From: JANYHF01 sp963732765
Lineage (GTDB): Bacteria; Pseudomonadota; Alphaproteobacteria; Rhizobiales; Hyphomicrobiaceae
Reading direction: 5' to 3'
DNA: 64,000 nucleotides
NCBI GenBank assembly: GCA_963732765.1
Contig: CAVTAS010000001.1
Location: forward strand, 248,001-312,000
Shown: in pieces, positions 9,306 through 18,403 of the stretch
Layout of the letters: the number at the start of each line of letters is the position of its first letter
Numbering within the stretch: position 1 is the first letter of the stretch
Notes under the pieces: model-generated
What the model saw: the letters and a program-made list of their open reading frames with translations, nothing else
What the model was told of the DNA's origin: nothing
Databases searched by the model: none
Made by a program: the position numbers and the translations under genes

Positions 9306-10892
9306 ATGTACGATTACATCATCGTGGGCGGGGGGTCGGCAGGCTGCGTGCTGGCGGCGCGGCTGACGGAGATGCCGGATGCCCGCGTGCTGATGCTGGA
9401 AGCTGGCCCGCGCGACACCGATCCCTACATCCACATGCCGGTCGGTTTCTTCAAGATGACCGGTGGACCGCTGACCTGGGGCTACGAAACGGCGCCAATG
9501 AAGCACGCCAACAACCGTGCCGCAGTCTATCCGCAGGCCCGCGTGCTGGGCGGAGGGTCGTCCATCAACGCCGAAATTTTCACTCGCGGCTGTCCCGAAG
9601 ACTACGACGGCTGGGCCAATGACATGGGCTGCACTGGCTGGTCGGCGGCGGATATGAAGCCCTACTTCATCAAATCGGAAGACAACAATCGCCTGGGTGG
9701 GTCCGAGCACGGGATCGGTGGCCCGCTCACGGTCTCCGACAATCCGAACCCGAATGTTCTGTCGACGGCCTTCGTGCAGGGCTGCATGGACGTCGGCATG
9801 CCCTACAACCCGGATTTCAATTCCGGGACGCAAGCCGGGGCCGGCTTGTATCAGACCACGACCCGCAATGGCCGGCGAGCCAGCGCGGCCGTGTGCTATC
9901 TGCGGCCGGTGTTGAAACGCAAGAATCTCACCGTGAAGACGGACATTCTGGTGTCGCGGCTGATCATCGAGAAGGGGCGCGCGACCGGCGTCGAGTATCG
10001 CGAAAACGGCCAGATGAAGCGCGCCGTGGCGGACAGCGAAGTGATCGTGACGGCTGGCGCCATCGGCTCGCCCAAGTTGTTGATGCTCTCTGGCATCGGG
10101 CCATCAGCGCATCTGAAGGACAAGGGCGTCGTCGTCGTCCACGACCTAGCGGGCGTCGGTCAGAATTTTCATGATCATTTCTCCACCGACCTGACATGGC
10201 AGATTAACGGTCCGTATTCGTACGATAAATACAAGGAGCTGCGCTGGCAGGCGCTCGCGGGATTGCAGTACCTGATGTTCAAGACCGGGCCGGTCGCCTC
10301 CAACATTGTCGAGGCGGGCGCTTTCTGGTGGCATGACCGTCGGGAAAAGACGCCGGATCTGCAGTTGCATTTCCTGGCCGGAGCCGGCGTCGAAAAGGGT
10401 GCGGGCACCGTACCGGGCGGCAATGGCGCGACCTGCAATTTCTACCAGACGCGGCCCAAATCGCGCGGGACCATCACGCTACGCTCCAGCGATCCCGCCG
10501 ACGCCCCGCTCATCGATCCCAACTCCTTCGCCGAGCCGGAAGACCTCAACTGCCATGTCGCGGGCATCAAGCTGGTGCAGGAAATAGGCCGGTCCAGGGC
10601 GTTTTCGCGTTTCGTGGCGGCCGAGCACTTCCCCGGCCCGAGCATCAAGACGCGTGCAGAGTATGAAGAGACGGCCCGCGCCAACGCCCGTTCCTCCTAC
10701 CACCCCTGCGGCGCCTGCAAGATGGGCACGGACGATATGGCCGTGGTCGATCTCGCCATGCGCGTGCGCGGCATCCAGCGATTGCGCGTCTGCGACTCAT
10801 CGACCATGCCCCGCGTGGTGTCCTCCAACACCAACGCGCCCACCATCGCCATGGCCGAAAAGGCCGCCGATCTCATCCGAGGCAACAGGTAG
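9306..10892 (+). CDS. GMC family FAD-dependent oxidoreductase (choline dehydrogenase-like)
   Basis: 528 residues from ATG 9306. The upstream in-frame TTG at 9267 falls inside the operator and was rejected. The FAD dinucleotide loop IIVGGGSAGCVLAARL is at residues 5-20, the second GMC signature at GGGSSINAE, and the active-site His in SSYHPCGACKMG. The C-terminal NTNAPTIAMAEKAADL closes the FAD domain. Family members oxidise primary or secondary alcohols. It heads the rightward arm: the CoA-transferase starts 5 bp after its stop, so alcohol oxidation is coupled to CoA-dependent breakdown. Confidence 0.92.
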   Translation: MYDYIIVGGGSAGCVLAARLTEMPDARVLMLEAGPRDTDPYIHMPVGFFKMTGGPLTWGYETAPMKHANNRAAVYPQARVLGGGSSINAEIFTRGCPEDYDGWANDMGCTGWSAADMKPYFIKSEDNNRLGGSEHGIGGPLTVSDNPNPNVLSTAFVQGCMDVGMPYNPDFNSGTQAGAGLYQTTTRNGRRASAAVCYLRPVLKRKNLTVKTDILVSRLIIEKGRATGVEYRENGQMKRAVADSEVIVTAGAIGSPKLLMLSGIGPSAHLKDKGVVVVHDLAGVGQNFHDHFSTDLTWQINGPYSYDKYKELRWQALAGLQYLMFKTGPVASNIVEAGAFWWHDRREKTPDLQLHFLAGAGVEKGAGTVPGGNGATCNFYQTRPKSRGTITLRSSDPADAPLIDPNSFAEPEDLNCHVAGIKLVQEIGRSRAFSRFVAAEHFPGPSIKTRAEYEETARANARSSYHPCGACKMGTDDMAVVDLAMRVRGIQRLRVCDSSTMPRVVSSNTNAPTIAMAEKAADLIRGNR

Positions 10893-10897
10893 ACGCC

Positions 10898-12477
10898 ATG
10901 CCGAAAATCGTTTCCGCCGCCGAAGCGGCCAGGCAGATCCCCGACAATGCCATTGTCGCTGTCAGCTCTTCCTCCGGTCTCTCGGTGCCGGACGAGGTGC
11001 TCGGCGCCATCGGCGCGCGCTTCGACACGGAGCAGCATCCGCGCGGGTTGACCTTGGTGCTGCCGATCACGGCCGGCGATCTTTACGGCATCAAGGGCAT
11101 CGACCATGTCGCCAAGCCCGGGCTGCTCGCGCGCACCATCGCCGGGTCGTACCCGTCCGGTCCGTCCACGTCCGAACCGCCGATGATCTGGCAGATGATC
11201 GGGCGCAACGAGATCGCGGCCTACAATGTGCCGTCGGGCATCCTGTTCGACATGCTGCGCGAGGCGGCAGGCCACCGTCCCGGCGTGCTGACCAAGGTCG
11301 GCCTCGATACCTTCGTCGATCCCGCGCGCAACGGTTGCGCCATGAACGAGGCTGCGCGCAGAACGCCGATCGTGAAACACAAGGAGTTCGAGGGCGAAGA
11401 TTGGCTCTACTTCCAGGCCCTCAAGCCGCAGGTCGCGATCATCCGTGCAACGACGGCCGACGAGCGCGGCAACCTCACCTGCGAGCACGAAGGCGCCTAT
11501 CTCGGCGGCATGGAGATGGCGCTGGCCGCGCACAACACCGGCGGCATTGTCATCGCGCAGGTCAAGCGCGTGGTCGCGGCGGGCAGCCTCAAGAACTCAC
11601 GACGTGCGCATCCCCGGCGTGCTTGTCGACTATATCGTGGAGGCGCCCGAGCAGATGGCAATGCACGCAAACGCCCTATGATCCGGCCATTTCCGGCGAG
11701 GTAAAGCGCCCGCTCTCGGCTTTCGAGGCGATGCCGTTCGGCGTCGGCAAGGTGATCGCGCGGCGCGTGGCGCAGGAGCTGAAAGCGGGATGGGCGGTCA
11801 ATCTCGGCTTCGGCGTTTCGGCCAATGTACCGCGCATTCTGCTGGAGGAAGGCAAGCACGGTGCCGTCACCTGGGTGATTGAGCAAGGCCCTATTGGCGG
11901 CATTCCGCTGCTCGAATTCCAGTTCGGGTGTTCGGCCAACGCCGAGGCGATTGTTCCGTCTCCGCATCAGTTCATGTACTTCCAGGCCGGCGGGTTCGAT
12001 GCCACGCTGCTCTCGTTCCTGCAGATCTCCGAGAACGGATCGGTGAACGTCTCGCGCCTGGCGGCCCGGCCGCATGTGACGGCCGGTGCGGGCGGTTTTG
12101 TCGATATCACCACGCGTGCCAAACGCATTGTCTACTCGGGCTTCTTCAACGCCGGCGCCAAGCAGGAGGTGGTCGATGGCAAGCTGAAGATCAGTGTCGA
12201 GGGCAAGGTCAAGAAGCTGGTGCGCGAGATGGACCATGTCACGTTCTCGGGCGCGCGCGGGCTGGCGCAAGGCCAGGATGTGACGTATGTCACGGAGCGC
12301 TGCGTCATGAAGATGACGCGCGACGGCGTCGTTGTCACCGAGATTGCGCCCGGCGTCGATTTGGAAACCAACGTTATCGGACAATCCGAATTCCCCCTGA
12401 AGGTTGCGCCCAAGCTGAAGACCATGGATGCCAACCTGTTCCGCGCCGAGACGATCGGATTGCAGCTCCATGACTGA
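10898..12477 (+). pseudogene. Family I CoA-transferase (acetate/propionate CoA-transferase type), two frameshifts
   Basis: Homology runs through three frames. Frame one begins at ATG 10898 (MPKIVSAAEAARQIPDNAIV) and ends its match at AGSLK near 11593. Frame two carries THDVRIPGVLVDYIVEAPEQ. Frame three carries TPYDPAISGEVKRPLSAFEA to the TGA at 12475. Each change is explained by one extra base, at about 11594 and at 11667. Fused alpha and beta halves are present, including EQGPIGG, which fits the catalytic Glu region. Reconstructed length is about 525 residues, normal for the family. It transfers CoA between acyl-CoA and a free acid. Unless the two indels are sequencing errors the protein is not made. 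Confidence 0.85.
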
Positions 12478-13261
12478 GACCATCGTCACACCAGATCCGC
12501 GCATCCGTCTGGAGCGGGACGGGTACCTCGCGCGTCTGACTATCGACCGGCCCGACAAGCACAATGCGCTGGATTATCAGATGGTTTTCGCGCTGGAGGC
12601 GGCTGCCCATGCCATCGAGCGGACGCCGGGCGTGCGCGTCGCGGTCATCACGGGAGCCGGAGAGAAGTCCTTTTGCGGCGGCGGCGACATTGCCGCGTGG
12701 TCGTCGCTTTCGCCCGCCGACTTCGGCATGGACTGGGTACGTCACGGCCACCGCGCCTTCGATGCGCTGGCCCGTCTGCGCCAACCCTTGATCGCGGTGC
12801 TCGGCGGTCACGCCCTCGGCGGCGGCCTGGAACTGGCGGCCTGCGCCGACTTCCGCATCGCCGAGGCGCACACCAAGATCGGCCAACCCGAGACCGGCCT
12901 CGGGATCATTCCCGGTTGGTCGGGCACCCAACGCGCGGTGCGCCGCTTCGGCGGGCAGATCGTGCGCCGTATGGCCGTTGCCGGTGAGGTCTTCAGCGCT
13001 GCGGAGGCACTGCACCATGGTCTGGTCGACCAAGTGGTGCCGCGCGGAGGCGGTTTGGCTGCCGCCGCTGTGATGGCTCAACGTATCGTCTTGCGCGGTC
13101 CGCGTGCCACCGAAATGGTCAAGGCTTTGATCAATGCCGCCGAGGGGGAAGATGCCGAACGCGCCATGGAAGCCCTCGCCGGCGCGTTTGCAGCGGGCAC
13201 TGACGACTTGCAGGAGGGCGTGGCCGCCTTCAAGGCGAAGCGTCCGCCTAAGTTCACGTAA
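12470..13261 (+). CDS. Enoyl-CoA hydratase/isomerase family protein
   Basis: 263 residues from ATG 12470, overlapping the CoA-transferase end by 8 bp (translational coupling). Crotonase fold: LTIDRPDKHNALDYQM near 21-36, the CoA-binding/oxyanion segment GEKSFCGGGDIAAW near 61-74, and the second signature GGHALGGGLELAACADFRIA. The Glu in ETGLGIIPG is one expected catalytic acid. It probably hydrates or isomerises an acyl-CoA made by the preceding enzymes. Last gene of the rightward arm. Confidence 0.92.
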   Translation: MTETIVTPDPRIRLERDGYLARLTIDRPDKHNALDYQMVFALEAAAHAIERTPGVRVAVITGAGEKSFCGGGDIAAWSSLSPADFGMDWVRHGHRAFDALARLRQPLIAVLGGHALGGGLELAACADFRIAEAHTKIGQPETGLGIIPGWSGTQRAVRRFGGQIVRRMAVAGEVFSAAEALHHGLVDQVVPRGGGLAAAAVMAQRIVLRGPRATEMVKALINAAEGEDAERAMEALAGAFAAGTDDLQEGVAAFKAKRPPKFT

Positions 13262-13310
13262 AGCAGTTGCGGCCAGCCCAGATGCCGTCGCATAACAGCG
13301 GACCAAGACA

Positions 13311-13396
13311 GCGGGCGTGGTGGAACGGTAGACACACAGGACTTAAAATCCTGAGGGGGCAACCCCGTGCGGGTTCAAGTCCCGCCGCCCGCACCA
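13311..13396 (+). tRNA. tRNA-Leu (anticodon TAA)
   Basis: 86 nt. The 7-bp acceptor stem GCGGGCG pairs with CGCCCGC, followed by discriminator A and an encoded CCA. The D-arm region is GGTGGAACGGTAGAC. The anticodon stem CAGGA/TCCTG carries loop CTTAAAA with anticodon TAA, reading UUA. A long variable arm (GGGGGCAACCCCG) is as expected for class II leucine tRNA. The T-arm GGTTCAAGTCC is canonical. Confidence 0.96.
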
Positions 13397-13809
13397 ATAA
13401 AATCAAGAGGTTAATGGATTTTGTTGCGAGAATGCGGTTTTGGCAAACACGGTCGGGGTAACGCCGGGGTAACAGGCACGTTGGCGCCAGTGTCGCTCCT
13501 ACAGGACCAATCTGGACGATTATGGGGCTCGACGCAGGCCCCGCCGCCGCAGCGCGATCAGACGGCGTCGTGCGAACAATCACAAGTTGGCTCAGTGCGC
13601 AGCGATCCCGCTCTGCGGAAGATGCGTCGATCAGATCAGATCGGGAGCGAACGAGTGGAGTCATTGGTCGGCGCATGTCTACTCATTCGATCGTTTCAGG
13701 CTTTGGCCGCAGTCCGATCATGTGGTCTGCCTGGCTCAACGATCCAGATCGCCGCTCGCCAGCCAACGATCCGCGCCGGACAATTGGGGAGCATTGCGCG
13801 ACGTGTGGG
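13397..13809. other. Region downstream of tRNA-Leu with no supported gene
   Basis: About 413 bp between the tRNA and the end of the ureohydrolase gene. Open frames on both strands show no recognisable family. No integrase gene or duplicated tRNA 3' end was found, so although tRNA-Leu is a common integration site there is no direct sign of an element here. Confidence 0.45.
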
Positions 13810-14680
13810 TCAGTATCCGAGCAGCGGCATTTCCCGCATCGCGTTGCGTAGCCGAAGCATGTCCCAGGGAAGGTGCTCCGCAATCGCTAGGCCGACGACA
13901 TCGCAAGCGCCGGCCACGTCCTTCAGCAACCGCATGACATCGGTCGAGCGGCATCTCACCCTTTGGTACGCCATCCCACGTTCCCTTGGCCACGCCAGGC
14001 TTGTTGAACAGCAGCGGCGTGAACTGCGTCGGATCGAGAACGTCAAGATCGAAATGGATCGCAAGGTGACGAACCCTCTCCGACTTGATCCAGTCGATGA
14101 CCGGTTGGCTGTTTTCCGCGAGATCCGAGGCAGGAACGTTTCGCAGTCCGAGACGCGAAATGATTTCTCCTTCCGGCCTAGACCATTCCTGAAGCCCAGC
14201 GAAAATCACCTTTCTCGGATCGACCTTCAACTTGACCTGTTTATCGAAATCGGCGTCCCCGACGCCCAGCAGCGCACCGAGGACATGGGCGTGGGAATGG
14301 GCGAAATACTCCGGCCCGATCACATCAGGATGGCTGTCAATCCATAGGATGCCGAGATCGCCACCATAGCGTTCGTTCAGATAGGCGATAGGGGCGAGAT
14401 CAACCAGACAGTCGCCGCCGAGGGCAACGATCCGGTCTGGCGCATGCTTATCGATCAGCGCGCGGGCCGCCGTTGCCTGCCGAACCACGGCCGACCTTCC
14501 AACGATGCCGTCCTCGGCCGCCAAGGCGGCGCCGGCGGCGGGGTCATCGACCGGAACTGTTTCCTCGGGCCCTTTGGCCTTGGGCGCCAGAAACTGCAGC
14601 AGCTCGGAGCCGAAATGATATGCGGGTTCGTTGCCGCCTTGCCACTGCGGAAAGTTCAGACGAAGGGTTTTACCCGGCAT
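13810..14680 (-). pseudogene. Arginase/agmatinase (ureohydrolase) family protein, frameshift near C-terminus
   Basis: Starts at ATG 14680, with GAAGGA upstream; a GTG at 14695 is less likely. Manganese-site motifs: GGDCLVDLAP, WIDSHPDVIGP and IHFDLDVLDP. The first carries Cys where classical arginases have His (GGDH). The frame is broken in EMPLD: the family-like ending VMRLLKDVAGACDVVGLAIA to the TGA at 13810 continues only after dropping one base of the GG pair at 13942-13943. Uncorrected, the protein would have an unrelated basic tail. Predicted to hydrolyse a guanidino compound to urea. It lies 21 bp behind the EthD gene on the same strand. Confidence 0.8.
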
Positions 14681-14701
14681 AGGCTGTTCCTTCACAAGGC
14701 T

Positions 14702-15043
14702 CTAAGGAAACACCCGCCGATGCGTCAGCGGCAGCATGATCATGGTGTCGAAGTCGATGAATTTCTTCGAGTCCTCGTACAGTTCTTCTATCGGCCAGGC
14801 GTCGGCGGCCTGCTGGGCTGTCTCGAAGGTGTAGATCGAAATCGCATCATAGGCAGGCCCCTCGGCCGGCACGTAGTCATCGCCAAGTCCCTTCTCCCGC
14901 ACAGGATAGTGGTCGTAGGAAATGAGACCCTTGTCTCGAAGTATCTTGACCATCAATGGGCCGTGGACGTCGCGATAATAGGCCTGGAATTCGTCGATCG
15001 ACATACCGGGAGCCCGGCGAAAGACGTAGGCTGCGGTGTGCAT
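14702..15043 (-). CDS. EthD domain-containing protein
   Basis: 113 residues from ATG 15043, with AAGGAGGGG about 8 bases upstream; the longer open frame reaching 15373 has no homology before this Met. Small ferredoxin-like barrel of the EthD/dabB family: YVFRRAPGMSIDEFQAYY then RDVHGPLMVKI near residues 29-40. Family members are cofactor-free dimeric helpers or enzymes in catabolic pathways. It forms a likely operon with the following ureohydrolase. Specific role unknown. Confidence 0.82.
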   Translation of the reverse strand: MHTAAYVFRRAPGMSIDEFQAYYRDVHGPLMVKILRDKGLISYDHYPVREKGLGDDYVPAEGPAYDAISIYTFETAQQAADAWPIEELYEDSKKFIDFDTMIMLPLTHRRVFP

Positions 15044-15379
15044 GGCAGTCCCCTCCTTACCGGCTGACGATTTCGTTTCAAGGCTATGGCCAGCTGGCGC
15101 CGCCGTCTCGACTCTGCGTGCCAAGATGGCTGCATTTCTCGCCATGCGCCGGGTGCCAAGCGGCCGCAGCCCTTCGGGTGGTCGATAGCCCATTGCGGCT
15201 CGTGCTGGGCTTTCGTCCGGGCTGTTTGACGGTTTGGCCAGACAAGTCGACTCTCTGGCGCACTGGAGCGAGCGATGGCTGGCGAAAAAAGTACCAATCG
15301 TTCGAAGGCGGTTGATCGATGCAGGCTCTGCCGAATGGGGCAACGTAAATCCTGTCAAGGCCGGGCAAGGCATATCAGT
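15044..15379. other. Intergenic region between EthD gene and LivM remnant
   Basis: About 336 bp between divergent genes. It must hold the promoter of the EthD/ureohydrolase pair. No domain or RNA structure was recognised. Confidence 0.45.
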
Positions 15380-16039
15380 ATGCGGAAGGAAAAGGCCCTG
15401 AGACCTCCGCTTGCGCCCGTTTCATTCAAGACCGCAAGAGAGGCCGGGCTGCTGTCCGCTTTGGTTGCTTTGCCGGCCATTGTTGCAGCAACCGCCGGAT
15501 CGGCGGCACTGGCATCGACGGTCATCTATCTCTTGATCATGATCGTTGCTGTCGTCGCGCTCAGCACGTTTTCGGGAAATTCCGGCATTCTGAGTTTTGG
15601 TCACGTCGCCTTCATGGCACTTGGCGCGCAGATATCTTCGACGCTCACTCTGGACCCATCGCTCAAGGCGCGACTACTACCGGACCTCGGCCATTTCCTG
15701 CAATCTCTTCAGCTCGGTTTCTGGACAGCTGCCGCAATCGCAGTCGCGATTGTCATGGTTGTCGCCTTGGTCGTCGGCATCGGACTGATGCGTTTGCCCG
15801 CAGTCGCGGCATCGCTCTCGACGCTCGGTGTCCTGATCATCGTGAACTCAATTCTGACGGCGTCGGCCGGCATAACGCGTGGCAATCAGGCCATGCATTC
15901 CGTGCCGCAATACACCACCATCTGGGTCGCGGCCATCAGTGCCGCCGTCACGCTCTTTATTGCATACCTCTACAAGCATTCGTCTCGCGGCCTCGAATTG
16001 CGCGCCAGTCGCGAAGACGAGGCGGCCGCCCGGTCGGTA
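15380..16039 (+). pseudogene. Branched-chain amino acid ABC transporter permease (LivM type), 3'-truncated
   Basis: From ATG 15380 about 220 residues match the first two thirds of LivM-type permeases. Several membrane helices (such as VIYLLIMIVAVVALSTF) are followed by the conserved NSGILSFGHVAFMALGAQ and later by SRGLELRASREDEAAARSV. After that Val (codon ending 16039) homology stops abruptly and runs in frame into a phage methyltransferase fragment. The remaining helices and the usual LivF/LivG/LivH partners are missing. The transporter is therefore not functional; a deletion or insertion joined it to foreign DNA. Confidence 0.85.
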
Positions 16040-16386
16040 TTCAGGGCCAAGCACATCCTCACCAACCCGCCGTACGGTCGCGGGCTGGCCGACGCGTTCG
16101 TCACCCACGCACTCGCGCTGACCAAGCGCACCGGCGGCACCGTCGCCATGCTGCTGGCCATCCAAAGCCTCGCCCATCCGCGCTCACCCGACCCTGGCAC
16201 CGCTTCTGGACCGGCAACCCGCCAGCAGTCATCTACGCCCTGGACGACTGCCAGTGCTGGCCCTACGGCGATCCCACCAAAGCCACCACCGCCATCGGCA
16301 AACAACGCTACTGCTGGGTCGTGTGGAAGCCGGGTCTTATGGGGCCGACGCAGTTCAAGTGGCTGAGTACGAAGGGATTTCGGTGA
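16040..16386 (+). pseudogene. Remnant of phage-type adenine-specific DNA methyltransferase
   Basis: Begins in frame with the LivM remnant: FRAKHILTNPPYGRGLADAF carries the NPPY motif IV of N6-adenine methyltransferases. After SLAHPR near 16186 the match changes frame and continues HRFWTGNPPAVIYALDDCQC, then RYCWVVWKPG, to a TGA at 16384-16386. The N-terminal SAM-binding part (motif I) is missing and one frameshift is present. It is a degraded prophage or integrative-element piece with no activity expected. Confidence 0.8.
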
Positions 16387-16457
16387 TGGCGGGGCAGTGG
16401 TGAAGTGGGCCACAAGCGGGCATTGCATGCAGCAGTTCAGGGCGAGCATGGCAGGGC

Positions 16458-17150
16458 TCAGAGATGGTGCTCTGCCAAAGCCAACAGTTGCCCCGGAAGG
16501 TCATTACTTGCGACGATCGAGCCGTGGCACGGCACCATGAGTGTTGGCTTGTCAGCACGCAACTGCTGTCGCAGCCAGTCTAGATAGAGGGTTTTGTCTT
16601 GCACTCCATAGGTCGGAAACGTGCCTAGGAATGCTGCCGTTTCTGAGCGGTCACTCTCCGGCGTAATTTTCGGACCGCTGAAAGCATCGACGACGAACCA
16701 AGTGCGTCGTCGTTTTGCATCGCGACGTAGCCAGATCTCGCCTGTCTTTAGGCCATCCGGCACCAGGACAGAAAATGCGTTGGCTAGTTTTTCGGCGACG
16801 CGATCAATATCGCTGAAATCCAGCCCGGTCAGCTTCTTGAGGCGCGGTACCGCCTTCGACGAGGCGCAGAGCAGCGCCTTGGGAAAGGCCGTTGCGTATT
16901 CGGCCAAAGCTTTGTTGTGATAGTGGTTCGGCGCGAGAAGGTGCGACACGGTCCCGACGTGGTGCAATGAAGCCTCGGCGGCGACGCTCAAACCCTGCAC
17001 TGGGCTGAAGAGGCACACTTTGCCATCAGCGAGCCGCAAGGCGGTGCAGCAGAGGTGCGCCGTGCGCGCGATGAAAACGTCTTCGATTTCTTTCAACGGA
17101 ACGAAGGCACTCAGCTGGGATTGTTGGGCCACGGTCTGCGTCTCGATCAA
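16458..17150 (-). CDS. DUF4336/MBL-like family protein (putative)
   Basis: 230 residues if translation starts at TTG 17150, which overlaps the stop of the preceding gene as TTGA; the frame stays open further upstream but only inside that gene. The N-terminal part (IARTAHLCCTALRLADGKVC, LFSPVQGL) and VSHLLAPNHYHNKALAEYA resemble DUF4336 proteins, distant relatives of metallo-beta-lactamase hydrolases. A late VPCHGS could be a metal-site relic. Third gene of the overlapping TetR-SnoaL operon. Function unknown; the family assignment is tentative. Confidence 0.6.
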   Translation of the reverse strand: MIETQTVAQQSQLSAFVPLKEIEDVFIARTAHLCCTALRLADGKVCLFSPVQGLSVAAEASLHHVGTVSHLLAPNHYHNKALAEYATAFPKALLCASSKAVPRLKKLTGLDFSDIDRVAEKLANAFSVLVPDGLKTGEIWLRRDAKRRRTWFVVDAFSGPKITPESDRSETAAFLGTFPTYGVQDKTLYLDWLRQQLRADKPTLMVPCHGSIVASNDLPGQLLALAEHHL

Positions 17151-17515
17151 ATGGCGGAGGGGAACGGACCAAAAAAACCGGTCATACGCTCGATCAATCC
17201 ATCTTCCCCGATGAGGCCGTGGCTCATGCCAGAAATGGCGACAGCGCCGCCCGCGTCCAACAACTGCCACTCGAACCGTACTTGGCCGTGGTGCTCATCG
17301 ACACCGCTGACGACGCGCAGCGCATGACCCGGATTGCCATCAAGGAACGCACCGATGTGATTGCATAGGGCGTGGCGCGAGTGTGTCTGTGCGGTCGGAT
17401 CGGTATAGACTCCCGATTGCGCCCAACACTTGTCTAAGAGCGCCTGTCGTCGTGCCGCATTGTGCTCGTTCCACGCCGTTTCGTAACGCTTGAACAAGGT
17501 TGAAATGTCTTTCAT
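17147..17515 (-). CDS. SnoaL/NTF2-like family protein
   Basis: 122 residues from ATG 17515, which overlaps the TetR stop as ATGA. The sequence LFKRYETAWNEHNAARRQAL, GVYTDPTAQTHSRHALCNHI and a C-terminal sheet with GFFGPFPSAI match the cone-shaped NTF2/SnoaL fold. Such proteins bind small hydrophobic ligands or act as isomerases or hydrolases. Sandwiched between its regulator and the DUF4336-like gene. Substrate unknown. Confidence 0.8.
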   Translation of the reverse strand: MKDISTLFKRYETAWNEHNAARRQALLDKCWAQSGVYTDPTAQTHSRHALCNHIGAFLDGNPGHALRVVSGVDEHHGQVRFEWQLLDAGGAVAISGMSHGLIGEDGLIERMTGFFGPFPSAI

Positions 17516-18111
17516 CGCCTGATCCTTTCCCCAATGAGTTCCAAAAACGTGCTCACGGCTTGACGCAAATCATCGGCGTTCGACGTCGTGCGCGAACATG
17601 CCCATAGCCCGCCAGCAAATGTCTGAAGCAGGAGCGCCAGGTTACGCAGCTCCGCGCTCGAATGCCGTGAAGCTCGTCCTGAGGCGCCGCGCAAGGCGTT
17701 TAAGAAGCCAATACGAAGGCGCTCATTGTGCTGCGCCACGCGCTGCATGATGTCGGGATCGTGCGGCGCTGCTTCGGTCATCGTGTTCGTCATAAGACAA
17801 CCCGGGCCAGGCAATCCCGATGCTTCGCCAAGCGCGATCTGCTGTTCGAAAAATGCGGCGATTGACTTGAGATCGGCGTCGTCCCGCTCAACTTGCCCAA
17901 AGGCCGGCGTCACGACTGACTGCGAATAAGCGTCAAGGCACGCCAGGAACAGTTTCTGCTTGCCACCGAAGGCTGCATAAATCCCGTGGCGGCTGACCCT
18001 GGTCGACCGAACCAGATCATCCATTGAGGTTGATCCGTATCCGTGGCGCCAGAATTGGGCCATCGCTCGATCAACAAGATCGTTCTTCGTATGTGCGCTC
18101 GCTCTCGGCAT
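17512..18111 (-). CDS. TetR/AcrR family transcriptional regulator
   Basis: 199 residues from ATG 18111 (a TTG at 18147 would lie beyond the likely operator). N-terminal helix-turn-helix: LVDRAMAQFWRHGYGSTSMD, VSRHGIYAAFGGKQKLFLAC. The ligand domain has GPGCLMTNTMTEAAPHDP, common in one TetR subgroup. First gene of an operon whose three genes overlap by 4 nt each (ATGA, TTGA). An inverted repeat just upstream at 18127-18140 suggests autoregulation. Confidence 0.9.
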   Translation of the reverse strand: MPRASAHTKNDLVDRAMAQFWRHGYGSTSMDDLVRSTRVSRHGIYAAFGGKQKLFLACLDAYSQSVVTPAFGQVERDDADLKSIAAFFEQQIALGEASGLPGPGCLMTNTMTEAAPHDPDIMQRVAQHNERLRIGFLNALRGASGRASRHSSAELRNLALLLQTFAGGLWACSRTTSNADDLRQAVSTFLELIGERIRR

Positions 18112-18126
18112 GGCGACATGCGTAGC

Positions 18127-18140
18127 AGAATGATCGTTCT
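18127..18140. promoter_or_regulatory. Imperfect palindrome upstream of tetR, possible operator
   Basis: AGAATGATCGTTCT has 6+6 bases in dyad symmetry around a central GATC, interrupted by one mismatch pair. It begins 16 bp upstream of the TetR start codon, where an autorepressor would be expected to bind. Inferred from position only. Confidence 0.5.
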
Positions 18141-18220
18141 TATGCAAGGTAGAAGTGGTTGCGAGCGTGTGCCGGATGTCGGCTTGGGGTCAACAGCAGT
18201 CGTGAGGCCAGTCGGCCCAG

Positions 18221-18385
18221 TCAAGCTACCCCCACATCCAACACCCGCGCACCCGCCCCCCGTACCCTCCACCAGGCGGCATAGTCGTCGAACAGCGCGG
18301 CCATGGCCGTGGTGGCACCCGGTTGCGGCATGATGCGGGCCAGCATGTAGGCTTCCACCGCGCCGAGTTTGTCGCCCTCGTCCAT
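18221..18385 (-). pseudogene. Short ORF, C-terminal piece of an integrative-element protein (putative)
   Basis: 54 codons from ATG 18385 to TGA 18221: MDEGDKLGAVEAYMLARIMP, then ALFDDYAAWWRVRG. The FDDYAAWWRxRG pattern resembles the C-terminal winged-helix piece of primase-like or mobile-element proteins. No full-length partner is present. Together with the adjacent membrane-protein remnant it marks an eroded integrative element. Assignment is weak. Confidence 0.4.
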
Positions 18386-18403
18386 GTCCTGCCTCCGCGC
18401 CAG

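Noticed and set aside
10654..11630. Plus-strand frame opening before the CoA-transferase and running through it
   Set aside because: Its first about 320 codons are an out-of-frame shadow of the GMC and CoA-transferase genes; only the last part (from about 11668) is real and was used to show the frameshift.
13311..13500. tRNA-Leu as attachment site of an integrated element
   Set aside because: No repeated tRNA 3' end, integrase or excisionase was found nearby; only the general habit of elements to use tRNA genes supports it.
17151..17270. Longer N-terminus for the DUF4336-like protein
   Set aside because: The extra 40 codons lie wholly inside the SnoaL-like gene and have no family match; the TTG overlapping that gene's stop is more economical.
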